Source: Vibrio sp. RE86 (GTDB lineage: Bacteria > Pseudomonadota > Gammaproteobacteria > Enterobacterales > Vibrionaceae). Taken from it: DNA of 64,000 nt. Below are positions 62,477 through 64,000 of this stretch, in pieces; position 1 is the first letter of the stretch; each line of letters begins with the position of its first letter. The translations under genes and the position numbers were made by a program. The notes below the pieces were generated by a model, which saw only the letters and a program-made list of their open reading frames with translations, did not search any database and was not told the DNA's origin. The stretch covers positions 1 to 64,000 of the forward strand of contig NZ_VTXI01000022.1 in NCBI RefSeq assembly GCF_013114545.1. Reading direction: 5' to 3'.

Positions 62477-63382
62477 ATGGCCTTTAAGCCAAAGCAATCT
62501 TCTTTAACCAAATTGGGTATGCTCGCGTTATTTGCGCTGCCAGTTTGGTCAGCGCCAACGATGGCTGAGGATTTCCTTTGTGATGCGACACAAGCCTCGA
62601 CCGATGAGTTGCCGCAATTAGATAAAGCCTGTCCGGTAGGTAAAGGACTATGGGGAACCAGCCCTCGTGGCAGTGAATCGACGTTTTGGATTCAATGTGG
62701 TGTATTTAGTAAACCGTTGACGATTGCCAAGGCGAAAAAGCTCTACTTGCACATCAGCACCGATGTGTGGGCAAAGCCTGAAGCAAAAGCCAGCCGATGC
62801 TTAATTGGCCCATACACCGATTTTTCTCAAGCTAAGCAAGAGTTAGCTAAAGTTAAAACGGAGCCGGGCTATAAAGAAGCGTTCATACGTGAAGTAGTTA
62901 AAGGCGCACCAATAAAGCGTGAAGTCAAAAAGCCAGCGACAAAGAGTGTTGCAAAGGAAAACAGCCAGTCGACGATGGTGATTCCTGCCCCAGTGAAAGC
63001 TGCGCCTGCTGCGAAACCTAAAATCGAAGCGCAACCGAAACAAGCGCAAAACGAGATTACCATTCGACTGTCCGCAACCATTAATGGTGTGGACTACAAG
63101 GTGCCGTATGTGATGTTCAGTGATGACCAGTTTTATATGGAGCATTCACGGCCATGGAATCGCATGAGCTATGAGACTGCTTATAAGACCTGCTATCGTT
63201 TAGGGATGAAGCTGGCAACGCCAACACAGTGGAAAGCGTTACTCGACTCAGGCGAGATGACCGCTAACCAATGGCCAATGCATTTGCCTTATTGGGGTGC
63301 AGAGAAAGCTGGTCTCTTTACTAGTGGTAAGGTTAATCAGCTTAAAGGTTCCTCACTACTGAATGTTATGTGTGTGAAGTAA
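62477..63382 (+). CDS. secreted SPOR-domain protein of unknown function
   Basis: A 301-aa protein with a Sec signal peptide (TKLGMLALFALPVWSAPTMAE). A SPOR-like domain follows (~70-130: FWIQCGVFSKPLTIAKAKKL, SRCLIGPYTDFSQAKQELAKV), then a Lys/Ala/Pro-rich linker (~140-195) and a C-terminal domain (~200-301) with two cysteines (TCYRLG, NVMCVK) I do not recognise. SPOR domains bind denuded septal peptidoglycan. I chose the ATG at 62477 because AAGGA abuts the other ATG at 62465. Confidence 0.8.
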   Translation: MAFKPKQSSLTKLGMLALFALPVWSAPTMAEDFLCDATQASTDELPQLDKACPVGKGLWGTSPRGSESTFWIQCGVFSKPLTIAKAKKLYLHISTDVWAKPEAKASRCLIGPYTDFSQAKQELAKVKTEPGYKEAFIREVVKGAPIKREVKKPATKSVAKENSQSTMVIPAPVKAAPAAKPKIEAQPKQAQNEITIRLSATINGVDYKVPYVMFSDDQFYMEHSRPWNRMSYETAYKTCYRLGMKLATPTQWKALLDSGEMTANQWPMHLPYWGAEKAGLFTSGKVNQLKGSSLLNVMCVK

Positions 63383-63388
63383 AGAATA

Positions 63389-63418
63389 AAAAAGCAGGTC
63401 GAGTGACCTGCTTTTCTG
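63389..63418. terminator. bidirectional terminator
   Basis: AAGCAGGTC / GACCTGCTT around GAGT with flanking A and T runs. It lies between the SPOR gene and the convergent partial gene. Confidence 0.88.
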
Positions 63419-63427
63419 TTTTCGAGC

Positions 63428-64000
63428 TTAATTAACTTTTTGCATGATGCTTACACGGCCGTCTGTACTGCCTCTGTTGTCCATTTTACGACGAATCAAT
63501 AATCCTTCATCCCAGTTTGTGCCTGCAGGTTGGTATTCCCACTTAACGAAGAATTCATCATTAGCGTTACAAGCATTACCTGCCACATAGTTATTTTGGT
63601 CGCAGAAACGTACCACTGTGTTTAGTTCTGTCAGTGTTGCTTTAGATTCACGATTGATTTGACCAAACCACCAGAAGTCCATTGCACCTAGATCAGCATA
63701 CGTACTTTCAGTAGTACCCATATCTTCAGGTGAAGTAGGATTGCCACCACACTCTGAACCCGAAGTGATCACTTTATCTGCGCCAAACTCCATTGTGCTT
63801 ACGGCAATTTCACCATTGTCACAGTATTCAGTTGTTTTCCAAGTGCCAGTGAAATCGACATAACGATCCGTATCTTTTGCATTAAGTTCATAGTAGAAAG
63901 CAACACGTTTCGTTTCTCTGTCTACTGAACAGTTGTTAGAACCACAGTCGGTGTTATCTTGTAGTTCTTCTTTCTCTGTTATTTCAGTGTAAATCTTGGT
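63428..64000 (-). CDS. hypothetical protein, 5' end beyond the window
   Basis: The frame is open from the stop at 63428 to the window edge (about 190 codons), so the first Met at 63793 is not the start. The visible part has paired cysteines (TDCGSNNCSVD, TEYCDNGEI, SECGGN, VRFCDQNNYVAGNACNA) and a beta-rich composition, as in secreted proteins or lipoproteins. TGTWKTTEYCDNGEI resembles lipocalin-like lipoprotein repeats only loosely. I cannot name it. Confidence 0.7.
   Translation of the reverse strand, partial: TKIYTEITEKEELQDNTDCGSNNCSVDRETKRVAFYYELNAKDTDRYVDFTGTWKTTEYCDNGEIAVSTMEFGADKVITSGSECGGNPTSPEDMGTTESTYADLGAMDFWWFGQINRESKATLTELNTVVRFCDQNNYVAGNACNANDEFFVKWEYQPAGTNWDEGLLIRRKMDNRGSTDGRVSIMQKVN

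Overview
The window looks like the origin-proximal part of the main chromosome (chromosome I) of a Vibrio species. Gene content, gene order and the small RNAs all point there: thiCEFSGH, ferritin/uspB, rmuC-ubiE-ubiJ-ubiB-tatABC-tatD-hemB, ryhB-polA-spf-engB, ilvY/ilvC, a vexRAB-like efflux locus and rep. Two perfect 16-bp parS sites and two near-perfect ones lie between 5.1 and 29.4 kb, which supports an origin-near position. No phage, integron, insertion sequence, CRISPR array or defence island is visible; this is mostly core genome.

Layout. 1-350: tRNA-Asp and tRNA-Trp, probably the tail of an rRNA operon. 0.5-2.4 kb: Tat-exported multicopper oxidase and a fluoride channel. 2.4-9.0 kb: TPP riboswitch and thiamine operon, then parS and a 7-bp tandem repeat. 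9-25 kb: aminopeptidase, LysR/MFS pair, AsnC, a large periplasmic-sensor/GGDEF/EAL protein, RsmJ, a YigM-like biotin transporter, UspA, ferritin, UspB, a flavoprotein, an orphan ParA, an HDOD protein and a DMT transporter. 25-33.6 kb: rmuC, the ubiquinone genes, the Tat translocon, tatD and hemB. 34-40.3 kb: an RNA-rich stretch with RyhB (Fur-box promoter), polA behind a DnaA-box/GATC cluster, Spot 42, a second small RNA candidate, engB, cytochrome c4 and a CsrB/CsrC-family RNA. 40.3-47.5 kb: methyltransferase-yihI-DUF2489, hemN, a MITE-like inverted repeat, ilvY/ilvC, a DUF1330 gene and ubiK. 47.6-55.2 kb: vexBAR-like RND locus, rep, cytochrome c5. 55.4-56.2 kb: tRNA-Arg and a tandemly duplicated tRNA-His/tRNA-Pro pair with a decayed third piece. 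56.8-62.3 kb: an ABC peptide importer in gsiABCD order. 62.4-64 kb: a secreted SPOR protein and a truncated hypothetical gene.

Themes. Iron and haem: ryhB, ferritin, hemB, hemN and two c-type cytochromes. Quinone and membrane: ubiE, ubiJ, ubiB and ubiK. Export: the complete tatABC set together with a likely Tat substrate at the left end. Post-transcriptional control is dense, with four small RNAs or candidates within 6.1 kb. The most notable non-genic signals are the parS cluster, the DnaA-box/GATC cluster upstream of polA, the second terminator-ended RNA after spf, the nested inverted repeat after hemN and the 251-bp tRNA duplication. I did not find a clear undescribed multi-gene system.
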